From the NCBI RefSeq assembly GCF_014699055.1, contig NZ_JACXAC010000003.1:124001-188000 (forward strand): a stretch of DNA of 64,000 nt. Direction: 5' to 3'. Positions 46,250 through 55,376 of the stretch are shown piece by piece. Position 1 is the first letter of the stretch. Each line of letters begins with the position of its first letter. This DNA is from Hymenobacter armeniacus (GTDB taxonomy: Bacteria > Bacteroidota > Bacteroidia > Cytophagales > Hymenobacteraceae). The translations under genes were made by a program, and so were the position numbers. Under the pieces are notes generated by a model that did no database searches, was not told the DNA's origin, and saw nothing but the letters and a program-made list of their open reading frames with translations.

Positions 46250-46427
46250 CTGTCATTGCGAGGCCACAGGCCGAAGCAATCCGTCCTGTCAAAACCAGAC
46301 ACGCTCTTTCACCAGAAAGCCCCGGTACCGAAATGGTGCCGGGGCTTTTCACGTTTAGGGCTTTATCACAGTAGAAGGTGAGTCGCTGAGAACAAGACGG
46401 ATTGCCGCGCTGCGCTCGCAATGACAG
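46250..46427. repeat. Palindromic element B with an internal terminator hairpin
   Basis: The outer arms (46250-46289 and 46392-46427) share CTGTCATTGCGAG at one end and GCAATCCGTC near the other, with indels in between. Each arm carries ATTGC ... GCAAT. The interior contains a good terminator (46316-46349). The element fills the gap between the convergent polyprenyl synthase and zinc-ribbon genes. Confidence 0.8.
46316..46349. terminator. Terminator inside element B
   Basis: AAAGCCCCGGTACC and GGTGCCGGGGCTTTT form a 14-bp stem with one G-T pair and a 5-base loop, followed by a short T-run. Confidence 0.75.
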
Positions 46428-46431
46428 ACGG

Positions 46432-46734
46432 CTATTTCGATTCCGCTACCTGGTAGCTCACCTGCTTCGCGTCGCTCACCTTGAAGGTCACGCCGTCGAA
46501 GGTGCTGTCGACTTCCAGCTGGTGGGTCATGTCGCAGCCGGGGCACTTAATTTCCTCGATTTCGTGGTTGTCGGCGTGCTCGGGCGAGTCGGCCTGGTCG
46601 TTGGGGGCGGGCACGCCGATGAGGTCGGTGAAGACTTCGGTGTTGCAGTGCTGGCACTCAAACTTGAGGCCCACGGCGCGGCCTTGCAAATCGGCGAGCG
46701 GGGCGGGCGTGCTGGGGTTTTGCTGAATCCACAT
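46432..46734 (-). CDS. Small zinc-ribbon protein of unknown function
   Basis: A 100-residue cytoplasmic protein. Two CxxC pairs, ECQHCNTE and KCPGCDMTHQ, about 38 residues apart suggest one bound zinc. The C-terminal part (VDSTFDGVTFKVSDAKQVSY) looks beta-stranded. I do not recognise a characterised family. The ATG at 46734 (MWIQQNPSTPAPL) was chosen; the longer open frame to 46905 overlaps the divergent P450 promoter and start. It is monocistronic, ending next to element B. Confidence 0.7.
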   Translation of the reverse strand: MWIQQNPSTPAPLADLQGRAVGLKFECQHCNTEVFTDLIGVPAPNDQADSPEHADNHEIEEIKCPGCDMTHQLEVDSTFDGVTFKVSDAKQVSYQVAESK

Positions 46735-46876
46735 AAGGGCAAGGGGGTTGGAGGAAAGAAAAGGTGGACGTGGGCCGGGGCCCGGCTGAGGTTTACGCGG
46801 CCGGGCCGAAAAAGTATGAAGTGGCCGCGGGCGGGTGGTATTTTTGAGTGGCCGGCGCGTGGCGGGCCCAAACAAC

Positions 46877-48298
46877 ATGAACATGGAAGCTTCCGAAAAA
46901 GCCACCGCCGGCGCGTTTCAGCTGCCGCGGGTGCCGCGCTGGCGCTCGTTGCTGCGCTCGTTTGCGCTGGCCAAAGACCCCTTGCCCGTGCTGGACGCTA
47001 CCCTGGCGCACTTCGGCGACACCGTGCAGCTGTACATCGGCGGCGTGGAGAAAAGCATCCTCACCCGCGACCCCGGCCTGACGCAGCACATTCTGCAGAA
47101 AAACAACCGCAACTACGCCAAGTCGAAATTCACCCAGGGCTTTTCGCGCTACATAGGCCACGGCCTGCTCACCAACGACGGCCCCGACTGGCTCCGGCAG
47201 CGCCGGCTCATTCAGCCGGGCTTTCATCGGCAGCGGGTGGCGGGCCTCACGGGGCTGATGCAGGAAATAACCGCCGAAACCCTGGCGCCGCTGGTGGCCC
47301 GGGCCCGGCAGGCGGGCGGCGCCACCGCCGTGGAGGTGCACGAGCTGATGACGCGGCTCACGTTCCGCATCATTGCCCGCTCGGTGTTCAGCACCAACTT
47401 TCCGGAGGCGGAGCTCGACCGCCTGGCCCGGCTCATCACCGAGATTCAGGCGTTTTTTGTGCGCACCATCCGGCAGCCCTACCTCAACCCGTGGTTTCGG
47501 CTGCGGGGCCGGTTCCGGTACCACGACGCGCTGGCCGCCGAGCTGCGCGCCTTATTGGGCCGCCTCATAGCCGAGCGCCAGCAGGCCAACGCCCAGCCCG
47601 GCGCCACCCCGCCCGACGACCTGCTGCAAATGCTGCTCGACGTGCGCTACGAAGACACCGGCGAGCCCATGACGCCCGACCGCGTGCTCGACGAGGCCCT
47701 CATCCTGCTCGTGGCCGGCCACGAAACCAGCGCCAACGCCCTCACTTGGCTCACCTACCTGCTGGCCCACCATCCGGCCGAAGCCGTGGCCATTCGCGCC
47801 CAGGCCGACGCCGTACTGGCCGGCCGCGCGCCCGCCTTCGACGACCTGCCGCGCCTGGGCCAGGCCCTTTGGGCCGTGCAGGAAACCATGCGCCACTACC
47901 CGCCCGCCTGGATGGTGGACCGCGTGGCCCTGGCCGACGACGAGTACCAGGGCCTGCGCATCCCCAAAGGCACGCTGTTTTCGCTCTACTTCCACGGCCT
48001 GCACCACGACGCCAAGTACTGGGACGCGCCCGAGGAGTTTCGGCCCCGCCGCTTTGCGCCGGGCCAGGCGCGGCCGGTGCAGCCGTTTGCCTACGTGCCC
48101 TTCGGCGGCGGGCCGCGCCTGTGCATCGGCATGCAGTTTGCCCTCACCGAAATGCAGCTCGTCACGCTGGAGCTGCTGCGGCTTTTTGAGATAGAATGGG
48201 TAGCAGGGCAGCCCCCCGCGACCATGCAGCCGCTCGTCACGCTGCGGCCGAAAGGCGATTTCCAGGTGCGGCTGCGCCTACGTCATCTGTCATCCTGA
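46877..48298 (+). CDS. Cytochrome P450
   Basis: A 473-residue haem-thiolate monooxygenase. I-helix oxygen-binding motif VAGHETSANALTW near residue 280; ExxR in ETMRHYPPAW near 336; haem-binding loop FGGGPRLCIG with the Cys ligand near 415. The sequence style fits the bacterial CYP175/CYP102-like clans, some of which hydroxylate carotenoids or fatty acids. Pigmented Hymenobacter make carotenoids, so that is a plausible but untested role. The start is at ATG 46877 (MNMEASEK), or two codons later. The last residues and the TGA stop at 48296-48298 are encoded by the outer end of repeat A4. Confidence 0.92.
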   Translation: MNMEASEKATAGAFQLPRVPRWRSLLRSFALAKDPLPVLDATLAHFGDTVQLYIGGVEKSILTRDPGLTQHILQKNNRNYAKSKFTQGFSRYIGHGLLTNDGPDWLRQRRLIQPGFHRQRVAGLTGLMQEITAETLAPLVARARQAGGATAVEVHELMTRLTFRIIARSVFSTNFPEAELDRLARLITEIQAFFVRTIRQPYLNPWFRLRGRFRYHDALAAELRALLGRLIAERQQANAQPGATPPDDLLQMLLDVRYEDTGEPMTPDRVLDEALILLVAGHETSANALTWLTYLLAHHPAEAVAIRAQADAVLAGRAPAFDDLPRLGQALWAVQETMRHYPPAWMVDRVALADDEYQGLRIPKGTLFSLYFHGLHHDAKYWDAPEEFRPRRFAPGQARPVQPFAYVPFGGGPRLCIGMQFALTEMQLVTLELLRLFEIEWVAGQPPATMQPLVTLRPKGDFQVRLRLRHLSS

Positions 48299-48391
48299 GC
48301 GCCGCGAAGGACTTTCTCACGTCAGCACCGATTGAGTGGCTGCAAACTGTTCTTCGGTGAGAAGGTCCTTCGCGGCGCTCAGGATGACAGA
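48286..48391. repeat. Palindromic BIME-like element A4 (carries the P450 stop codon)
   Basis: 35-base arms (48286-48320 and 48357-48391) match at 34 of 35 positions. Each has TCCT, an 11-base loop, then AGGA. It fills the junction between the convergent P450 and UspA genes; the P450 TGA is at positions 11-13 of the left arm. Confidence 0.9.
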
Positions 48392-48403
48392 AGGTTTAGT
48401 CGC

Positions 48404-49315
48404 TTACACAAACATGGGGTAAGCGTATTCGGAGGCGGGGATGGGCTCGGCGGCGGGCTGCACGTGGCTGAAGTGGTAGGTGAGCACCGGCGGGAAGGCG
48501 TGCGTGGCCACGGCCTCGGCAATGCTGGTGTGGAAGAAGCTGCTGAGCCCGGAGCGGGCGTGGGTGGGAATGACCACCAAATCGGCCTTCACCTGCTCGG
48601 CGTATTGCTCGATGCCGGTAGCGGTGCGGCTGGCGTTGACCTCGCTCATCTCGCAGGGGGGCAGCTGCGCGAGCTGGGCGAAGGCCTCCATGCGCTGCCG
48701 GGCGGCAAAAGGGTCGCGGTCGCCCAGCACGTGCAGCAGGTGCAGCTTGGCTTCCGGAAAAGCGGCCAGCGTTTCGCGCAGCTGCTCGACGGCCTGGCCG
48801 GCCTCCTCCGAAAAATCGGACGGGAACACCACCGTTTTCACGGCAAACGGCACGTGCCGGTGCTTCACGGCCAGCACCGGGCAGGGCGCCAGCCGAATCA
48901 TGCGCTCGGTGTTCGAGCTCACGAAAAAGTGCTCCATGGCGCCGTGGCCCCGCGCGCCCATCACCACCAGGTCGATGTGGTGGCGTTCGATGGCTTTGAG
49001 AATGCCTGCGCCGATGGGGCCGGTTTTGATGACCTCGCGCACGGGCACGGCACCGGCCAGCGGGGCGCCCTCGGCCACGAGGGCCCGCAGGCGGCGCTTG
49101 GTGGCCTCCATGAGCTTAATGGGGTAGATTTCGTCGATGCCCGGGCCGCCCAGCCTGCCGCCCAGCGTGCTGATGCCGCCGCCGGCTTCGTCGAGGTCTT
49201 CGAGCACGTGGAGCAGGGTCACGGAGCCGCCGGTGTGGCGGGCCAGCTGCAAGGCCACCTCGTAGGCGTGGTGGGCTTCGGGCGAGAAATCGGTGGGCAC
49301 CAGCAGGTTTTTCAT
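48404..49315 (-). CDS. Universal stress protein (UspA), tandem-domain
   Basis: A 303-residue protein with two UspA folds of ~150 residues each. The first begins NLLVPTDFSPEAHHAYEVAL and has the ATP-binding pattern GARGHGAMEHFFVSSNTERM followed by PCPVLAV. The second begins TVVFPSDFSEEAGQAVEQL and ends with IPTHARSGLSSFFHTSIAEA. Universal stress proteins help survival under starvation and stress; some bind ATP. The ATG at 49315 (MKNLLVPTDF) is the start. It is monocistronic and converges on the P450 gene. Confidence 0.93.
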   Translation of the reverse strand: MKNLLVPTDFSPEAHHAYEVALQLARHTGGSVTLLHVLEDLDEAGGGISTLGGRLGGPGIDEIYPIKLMEATKRRLRALVAEGAPLAGAVPVREVIKTGPIGAGILKAIERHHIDLVVMGARGHGAMEHFFVSSNTERMIRLAPCPVLAVKHRHVPFAVKTVVFPSDFSEEAGQAVEQLRETLAAFPEAKLHLLHVLGDRDPFAARQRMEAFAQLAQLPPCEMSEVNASRTATGIEQYAEQVKADLVVIPTHARSGLSSFFHTSIAEAVATHAFPPVLTYHFSHVQPAAEPIPASEYAYPMFV

Positions 49316-49462
49316 GGCTGAAAAAAAATTAGGTCTCATCCGCCGGGAAAGCGCGGCCGCGTGGCCGGCGCTTGTTCCCGATGAATGTGACCTAATATAG
49401 TGATTTAAGCCCTAAAAGTCAAGCCCGTAGCTCGGCTATGTTGGCCGGGTTCTCCCGCGCGT

Positions 49463-50779
49463 CTACTCCTTCAGCAGCTTGTTCACCGTCTGCTCGAAGC
49501 CGGCAATTTCTTCCTGGTAGTACTTGCCCGTGCCGGGCCCGGCAAAGCCCGTGTGAATCTTGCGCACGTTGCCCTTTTTGTCGAGGAAAATGGTGGTGGG
49601 GAAAGCCAGGAACTTGGCCAGCTGCGGCAAGGACCGCGCCACCGAATCCTTATTGGAAACGCCGGCAAACGCCACGTCGTAGCCCATGTGGAACCGCTCG
49701 CGCATGTTGCGCAGCTTGGCCGCCGATACCTGGTAATCGGGGCTGCGCTCGTAGCCCAGGCCGATGATTTCGACGCCGCGCTGCTTGTTCTTCTCGTACC
49801 AGGGCGCCAGGAAGTTGGTTTCGTCCATGCAATTCGGGCACCACGAGCCCAGGATTTGCAGCACCACCACCTTGCCGCGGTACTTGGGGTCGGTGGGGGA
49901 GATGCTGCCGCCTTCGTACACGCTGGGGAACTTGAAGTTCAGCCGGCTTTCGCCCTTTTTGAGGTAGGTGAGCGTGTCGGCGTCGGGCAGCTTGGCGTTG
50001 GGGTCGGGCACGGCGCTCCAGGCTTCGTGGCCGGCTTTGCCGGAGTAGAAGTCGCCAATCAGCGTGTTGGGCGCGTACTCTTTGGTGATGTCGACGGGTT
50101 CCTTCGGCCCGTTGTGGGCCGTGAACAGGAAGGCGTGGCTGCCGTCGAAGGTGCTCAGCTTCAATTCCTGCCCGCTCACCTGGCCGCTGAGGTAGCGGTA
50201 GTCGCCGGTGGTGGTGAGGAAGGTGCCCAGCAGCTTATTGCCTTGCTGGGTGAACACGCCCGTGGCCGGGTAGCTTTCCTTGCCCTCGCCGAAAGTAGCC
50301 CGCCAGGTACCGCCAAAATTGCCGGACTTCTCCGCCGATTGCGCGGCCGGAAATAGGTCCTGTACGCCTGCCGTGGCCGTGAAGGGCACGCGGTAGGGGT
50401 CTTTGGTGTCGTACTTCACCCAGGTGCCTTTCAGCTTGTCCGCGCCATCGGCCCGCACCACCAGCGCGGCGTCGAAGGCGTGCATGCGGATGGTGGTGGA
50501 GTCGCCGGCCGAGGTAATTTCCTCGCAGCGCAGGCGCTCCTCGCCGTTCAGGCCCTGGTTGATGAGGTAGACCACCGGCTTGCCGGCTTCGGTTTTTACC
50601 TCGAATAAGAAGGGGATTTCCTGGCCCTGGGTGGCCAGCACGCCGCGCCAGGGGCCGGGCGTGAGGGTAGGGGCGCTGCCCCCAGCGGCCGTTTCGGAGG
50701 TGGAAGTGTTGGATTGGCAGGCGCCCATGGCCAGGCCCACGGCGGCCGTGGCCGCGAGGCGAAGAAATACGTTGTTCAT
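49463..50779 (-). CDS. TlpA-like thioredoxin-fold lipoprotein
   Basis: A 438-residue lipoprotein (lipobox VGLAMGAC|QSN). The first ~270 mature residues form an unannotated strand-rich domain. The last ~150 are a TlpA/ResA-type thioredoxin domain with the redox pair in LGSWCPNCMDETNFLAPWY and the cis-Pro region FAFPTTIFLDKKGNVRK (spelled FLAFPTTIFL). Such proteins reduce disulfides in the periplasm, for example in cytochrome c maturation. The ATG at 50779 gives the signal peptide. It is divergent from aconitase. Confidence 0.88.
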   Translation of the reverse strand: MNNVFLRLAATAAVGLAMGACQSNTSTSETAAGGSAPTLTPGPWRGVLATQGQEIPFLFEVKTEAGKPVVYLINQGLNGEERLRCEEITSAGDSTTIRMHAFDAALVVRADGADKLKGTWVKYDTKDPYRVPFTATAGVQDLFPAAQSAEKSGNFGGTWRATFGEGKESYPATGVFTQQGNKLLGTFLTTTGDYRYLSGQVSGQELKLSTFDGSHAFLFTAHNGPKEPVDITKEYAPNTLIGDFYSGKAGHEAWSAVPDPNAKLPDADTLTYLKKGESRLNFKFPSVYEGGSISPTDPKYRGKVVVLQILGSWCPNCMDETNFLAPWYEKNKQRGVEIIGLGYERSPDYQVSAAKLRNMRERFHMGYDVAFAGVSNKDSVARSLPQLAKFLAFPTTIFLDKKGNVRKIHTGFAGPGTGKYYQEEIAGFEQTVNKLLKE

Positions 50780-50980
50780 AAGTAGCCGCAAAAATGCAAA
50801 CGGAAGCCCCACAACCGCGGATTGGGCCAATAGGTTGCCGACGGCTTCCACAAGCGCCGGCAAAGCCTGCGGCGTGCGGCATGACGAAAAAAACTCACCC
50901 GAACGTCACCCCCCGAACCGACGTTTAGCTTCCAAACAGCGCCCCCCGCAATTCGGCTAGGTCCTACTTGCTGGGAGTAC

Positions 50981-50988
50981 TACATTTG
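50981..50988 (+). promoter_or_regulatory. -7 promoter box of the aconitase gene
   Basis: TACATTTG fits TAnnTTTG exactly and lies 30 bases before the ATG at 51019, so this gene has a normal leader. No clear -33 element was identified. Confidence 0.5.
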
Positions 50989-51018
50989 CACCACCACTCT
51001 TTATTACCAAAGTATCCT

Positions 51019-53310
51019 ATGGCTTTCGACCTGGAAATGATTCGCGCGGTGTACGCCGGCATGGGTTCTCGCATTGAGGCAGCCCGCGCCGCCGTGGCGC
51101 GCCCCCTCACCCTCACCGAGAAAATCCTCTACGCCCACCTCTACGGCGGCGAAGTAAAGCAGGCCTACGAGCGCGGCGTTTCCTACGTCGATTTCGCCCC
51201 CGACCGCGTGGCCATGCAGGACGCCACCGCCCAAATGGCGCTGCTCCAGTTCATGCAGGCCGGCAAAGCCACGGCCGCCGTGCCCAGCACCGTGCACTGC
51301 GACCACCTCATTCAAGCCAAAGACGGCGCCACAGCTGACTTGGCCGAAGCAAACGCTGAGAACAAGGAGGTATACGACTTCCTGGCCTCGGTTTCCAACA
51401 AATACGGCATCGGCTTCTGGAAGCCAGGCGCCGGCATCATCCACCAAGTGGTGCTCGAAAACTACGCCTTCCCCGGCGGCATGATGATTGGCACCGACTC
51501 GCACACCCCCAACGCGGGTGGCCTGGGCATGGTGGCCATCGGCGTGGGCGGTGCCGACGCCGTGGACGTGATGGCCGGCATGGCCTGGGAGTTGAAGTTC
51601 CCGAAAGTCATCGGCGTGAAGCTGACCGGCAAGATGAACGGCTGGACCTCGGCCAAGGACGTGATTCTGCGCGTGGCCGGCATCCTGACCGTGAAGGGCG
51701 GCACCGGCGCCATCGTGGAGTACTTCGGCGAAGGTGCCGAGAGCCTCTCGGCCACCGGCAAAGGCACTATCTGCAACATGGGCGCTGAAATAGGCGCCAC
51801 CACGTCGGTGTTTGCCTACGACGAGAAAATGGGCGACTACCTGCGCGGGACAGGACGCGCCGAGATTGCCGAAGCCGCCGCCGCCGTGCGCCAGCACCTG
51901 CGCGCCGACGACGAGGTGTACACCCAGCCCGAGAAGTATTTCGACCAGCTCATCGAAATCGACCTGAACACGCTGGAGCCCTACGTGAACGGCCCGTTCA
52001 CGCCGGACGCCGCCTGGCCCATCTCGCAATTCGCCGCCGCCGTGCGCGAGCACGGCTGGCCCGAGAAGCTGGAAGTGGGCCTCATCGGCTCCTGCACCAA
52101 CTCCTCGTACGAGGACATCACCCGCGCCGCCTCCATTGCCGCGCAGGCCGTGGAAAAAGGCCTGACCGTGAACGCCGAGTTCACCATCACGCCCGGCTCG
52201 GAGCTGGTGCGCTACACAGTGGCCCGCGACGGCCTCCTCGACACCTTCTCGCAGATGGGCGGCGTGGTGCTGGCCAACGCCTGCGGCCCGTGCATCGGCC
52301 AGTGGGCCCGCCACACCGACGACCCCAAGCGCAAGAACTCCATCATCACGAGCTTCAACCGCAACTTCGCCAAGCGCAACGACGGCAACCCCAACACCCA
52401 CGCCTTCGTGGCCTCGCCCGAAATCGTGACGGCTTTCGCCATCGCCGGTGATTTGACCTTCAACCCCCTCACCGACACCCTGCAGGGCGCCAACGGCCCC
52501 GTGAAGCTCGACGAGCCCCGCGGCGTGGAAATGCCCCCGCAAGGCTTCGCCGTGGAGGACGCCGGCTTCCAGGCGCCCGCCGCCGACGGCAGCGGCGTGC
52601 AGGTGCTGGTGAGCCCCAGCTCCGACCGCCTCGAACTGCTCGAGCCTTTCAAGCCTTGGGAGGGCGTGGACCTGAAAGGCCTGCGCCTGCTCATCAAGGC
52701 CCAGGGCAAATGCACGACGGACCACATCTCGATGGCCGGCCCGTGGTTGAAATACCGCGGCCACCTTGATAACATCTCCAACAACATGCTCATCGGGGCC
52801 ACCAACGCCTTCAACGGCGAGGCCAACAAGGTGTGCGACTACACCACCCAGGGCAGCGGCTACACCACCGTGCCCCAGGCCGCCCGCAACTACAAGGCCA
52901 TGGGCATCGGCTCGGTGGTGGTTGGCGATGAAAACTACGGCGAAGGCAGCTCGCGCGAGCACGCCGCCATGGAGCCCCGCCACCTCGGCGTGCGCGCCGT
53001 GATTGTGAAGAGCTTCGCCCGCATTCACGAAACCAACCTGAAGAAGCAGGGCATGCTGGCCCTCACCTTCGCCAACAAGGCCGATTACGACCTCATCGAA
53101 GAGGGCGACCTCATCGACATCCTGGGCCTGACCTCCTTCACGCCCGGCCAGCCCCTGCAGGCCCGCCTGCACCACCCCGACGGCGACACCGACCTCATCA
53201 CACTCAACCACACCTACAACGAGGGCCAGATTGAGTGGTTTAAAGCGGGCTCCGCATTGAACCTGATTCGCCTGATGGAAAGCGGCGCCGCCCAGATGTC
53301 GCAGAAGTAA
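51019..53310 (+). CDS. acn: Aconitate hydratase (mitochondrial-type)
   Basis: A 763-residue [4Fe-4S] enzyme interconverting citrate and isocitrate in the TCA cycle. The length and sequence fit the mitochondrial/Bacteroidota type rather than the ~890-residue Acn[21 protein letters not shown] binds substrate; the cluster cysteines are in [11 protein letters not shown] and [11 protein letters not shown]; the mobile C-terminal domain has [18 protein letters not shown] with the catalytic Ser. The ATG at 51019 ([14 protein letters not shown]) is used. A promoter box and a terminator bracket the gene. Confidence 0.95.
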   Translation: MAFDLEMIRAVYAGMGSRIEAARAAVARPLTLTEKILYAHLYGGEVKQAYERGVSYVDFAPDRVAMQDATAQMALLQFMQAGKATAAVPSTVHCDHLIQAKDGATADLAEANAENKEVYDFLASVSNKYGIGFWKPGAGIIHQVVLENYAFPGGMMIGTDSHTPNAGGLGMVAIGVGGADAVDVMAGMAWELKFPKVIGVKLTGKMNGWTSAKDVILRVAGILTVKGGTGAIVEYFGEGAESLSATGKGTICNMGAEIGATTSVFAYDEKMGDYLRGTGRAEIAEAAAAVRQHLRADDEVYTQPEKYFDQLIEIDLNTLEPYVNGPFTPDAAWPISQFAAAVREHGWPEKLEVGLIGSCTNSSYEDITRAASIAAQAVEKGLTVNAEFTITPGSELVRYTVARDGLLDTFSQMGGVVLANACGPCIGQWARHTDDPKRKNSIITSFNRNFAKRNDGNPNTHAFVASPEIVTAFAIAGDLTFNPLTDTLQGANGPVKLDEPRGVEMPPQGFAVEDAGFQAPAADGSGVQVLVSPSSDRLELLEPFKPWEGVDLKGLRLLIKAQGKCTTDHISMAGPWLKYRGHLDNISNNMLIGATNAFNGEANKVCDYTTQGSGYTTVPQAARNYKAMGIGSVVVGDENYGEGSSREHAAMEPRHLGVRAVIVKSFARIHETNLKKQGMLALTFANKADYDLIEEGDLIDILGLTSFTPGQPLQARLHHPDGDTDLITLNHTYNEGQIEWFKAGSALNLIRLMESGAAQMSQK

Positions 53311-53337
53311 GCCGGTTGCAACAGCAGCCTAAGCAGC

Positions 53338-53374
53338 AACGGCCGCCTCAGTTTCTGGGGCGGCCGTTTTGTTA
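53338..53374 (+). terminator. Aconitase terminator
   Basis: AACGGCCGCC and GGCGGCCGTT form a 10-bp stem around an 11-base loop, followed by TTGTT. Confidence 0.75.
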
Positions 53375-53389
53375 TGTGGTGAATTTGTG

Positions 53390-53397
53390 GAGCTTTG
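53390..53397 (+). promoter_or_regulatory. Possible -7 box of the SUMF1 lipoprotein gene, 6 bases before the start
   Basis: GAGCTTTG matches the consensus except for the first base and ends six bases before the ATG at 53404. Confidence 0.35.
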
Positions 53398-53403
53398 CGC
53401 ACC

Positions 53404-54495
53404 ATGAAACAGCTACTTCTTTCCGCGTCGATTCTTGTTGGGGTTCTGCAGCTTTCGGGATGTGGAGCGCGCCTACCGAGTAGCTTGCGGCCGGGTTACT
53501 ACAGCGCGAGCACGGCCCTGCCGCTGTGGCCTGCCAATTACGTGACGGAGACGCCGCCGAAGCAGCAAGGCAACACGGTGGTAGTGTCGATAGAAGGCCA
53601 GCCGACGCCGAACCCGGCGCCTTTCTACGATTACAAAGTGGTCAAATTCGCCTCCGGCCTGAAACTGTGCCGCGACACGTTTCGCGTGCCGGACCTGAGC
53701 AAGGCGGTGAGGGGGCCGATTGCGCCGGGCGTCATCGTGTTTTCCGCGAGTGGGCTGGCCATCGATGAAGCGGAAATAACGAACCTGGACTGGCGCCTGT
53801 TCGTGGCCGACGTCTTCCCGGCCGACTCGTCTTCGGCTGATATTCTGGCCACCATTCTGCCCGATGCGGCGGCGTTGCCGGTCAAGGATTATTACACTAG
53901 CCCGTTCTACGCCTACTATCCCGTGGTGGGCATCAGCTACGAGCAGGCCAAGTTGTTTTGCAAATGGCGCAGCGAAGCCGTCAATAAGCGGATAGCCGAA
54001 AGCAAAGATTATGACGGATTTGCCTTTGAGTACCGCCTGCCTACTGAGGCTGAGTGGGAGGAGGCTGCCGAAGTGCGTAGCGGGCAGCCCTATGGCACCA
54101 CCTGTACCCAACTGCCGGTGCAGGTGGCCGAGGGTGCCGCCGCGTACCTGCAGAAGCGGGCAGCCGTTTCCACGCCCGTAGCGCAAATCAAAGCCGACAT
54201 CGCGGCCTATAACAAGCAGCATCCCGTGCGCTCTTGGATTAACCACGCGCAGCCAGAACCCTATTTCCTGCGGCTGGCTTCGCCGGGATACGTGTACCAA
54301 GGGCCGGCCAATGATTTCGGACTCTACCAAATGCTGGGCAACGCCGCGGAAATGGTGGAGGAGCAAGGCATTGCCAAAGGCGGCAGCTACCGCGACGACT
54401 TGGCAGGCTGCACCATCAAAGCGCGGGGGCACTACAGCGGCCCATCGGCCACAGTGGGCTTTCGGACGGTTTGCATCATGCAGCATCATAAGTAA
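53404..54495 (+). CDS. SUMF1/formylglycine-generating-enzyme-like lipoprotein
   Basis: A 363-residue lipoprotein (lipobox VLQLSGC|GAR). The FGE-sulfatase fold is visible from residue ~110: EAEITNLDWRLFV, YPVVGISYEQAKLFCKWRSE, YRLPTEAEWEEAAE, then LGNAAEMVEEQGIAKGGSYR and a final VGFRTV. The gliding lipoproteins GldJ and GldK belong to this fold family and are likewise lipoproteins. The protein is shorter than those and could be a relative, but the assignment is not secure. The catalytic cysteine pair of true formylglycine enzymes is not evident. It is followed after five bases by a hydrolase gene in the same operon. Confidence 0.78.
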   Translation: MKQLLLSASILVGVLQLSGCGARLPSSLRPGYYSASTALPLWPANYVTETPPKQQGNTVVVSIEGQPTPNPAPFYDYKVVKFASGLKLCRDTFRVPDLSKAVRGPIAPGVIVFSASGLAIDEAEITNLDWRLFVADVFPADSSSADILATILPDAAALPVKDYYTSPFYAYYPVVGISYEQAKLFCKWRSEAVNKRIAESKDYDGFAFEYRLPTEAEWEEAAEVRSGQPYGTTCTQLPVQVAEGAAAYLQKRAAVSTPVAQIKADIAAYNKQHPVRSWINHAQPEPYFLRLASPGYVYQGPANDFGLYQMLGNAAEMVEEQGIAKGGSYRDDLAGCTIKARGHYSGPSATVGFRTVCIMQHHK

Positions 54496-54500
54496 CGGCC

Positions 54501-55343
54501 ATGATTAAGTACTCAGCGATGAAAGCCTGCCTGCTTGCGTTTGGCTTTTTGCTTTGCCACCTGCTGGCCTCCGCCCAACCCGCCATTCCCTACGGCCACA
54601 ACCCCGCGGCCGGGCACTACCAGCTGGTGCGCGGCGTGAAGCTGTACTACGAAACCTACGGCCAGGGCCTGCCGCTGCTCCTCATTCACGGCAACGGCGA
54701 CAACATCTCGGCCTTTGCCAAGAACATTCCCTACCTGGCCCAGCGCTACCGCGTCATTGCCGTGGACAGCCGGGCGCACGGCAAGTCCGTGGACGCTGGC
54801 GACTCGCTGAGCTTCGAAATGATGGCCGATGACTTTGCCGGCCTCCTGACTAGCCTGCGCCTCGACTCGGCCTACGTGGTAGGGTGGAGCGACGGCGGCA
54901 TCAACGCGCTGGTGCTGGCCATGCGCCACCCCAAGAAGGTGAAGCGGCTGGTGGCCACCGGCGCCAACCTTTGGCCCGATTCCACGGCGCTCATGCCCAG
55001 CTTGTGGCGCCAGCAGCAGCGCGGCTACCAGGAAAACAAAAACGTTAAATTCACCGACCCGAAGCGGAAAAACGACTGGAAGGTGTTTTGCCTCGACGTG
55101 TTTCAGCCCAACATTCCGCTTGCGGCGCTGAAAGGCGTGCGGGTGCCGGCCCTCATCGTGGCCGGCGACCGCGACGTCATTGTGCCGGAACACACCGTGG
55201 CCATTTACCGCCACCTGCCCCGCGCCTGGCTCTGGATAATTCCCAACAGCGGCCACGCCACCCTGCAGGAGCATGCCGACGATTTCAACCGCAAGGTGGA
55301 CGAGTTTTTTCGAGCCAAAACCGTGCTGCCGCCGGCGCGGTAG
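54501..55343 (+). CDS. Exported alpha/beta hydrolase
   Basis: A 280-residue serine hydrolase with an N-terminal signal peptide (ACLLAFGFLLCHLLASAQ), so probably periplasmic or secreted. Oxyanion region LLLIHGNGDNISAFAKNIPY; nucleophile GWSDGG with Ser near residue 133; acid in VAGDRDVIVPEHTVAIYR; His in IPNSGHATLQEH. The substrate is unknown. The start may be the ATG at 54501 or the one at 54519 (MKACLL); both give a signal peptide. It begins five bases after the SUMF1 stop, so it is in that operon. Confidence 0.85.
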   Translation: MIKYSAMKACLLAFGFLLCHLLASAQPAIPYGHNPAAGHYQLVRGVKLYYETYGQGLPLLLIHGNGDNISAFAKNIPYLAQRYRVIAVDSRAHGKSVDAGDSLSFEMMADDFAGLLTSLRLDSAYVVGWSDGGINALVLAMRHPKKVKRLVATGANLWPDSTALMPSLWRQQQRGYQENKNVKFTDPKRKNDWKVFCLDVFQPNIPLAALKGVRVPALIVAGDRDVIVPEHTVAIYRHLPRAWLWIIPNSGHATLQEHADDFNRKVDEFFRAKTVLPPAR

Positions 55344-55356
55344 CCCAACGCCAAAG

Positions 55357-55376
55357 AGCCAGCGGTGGAGCTGGCT
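55357..55376. terminator. Small hairpin between convergent genes
   Basis: AGCCAGC and GCTGGCT pair around GGTGGA, just after the hydrolase stop and touching the EcsC stop. It is a weak terminator candidate. Confidence 0.35.
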
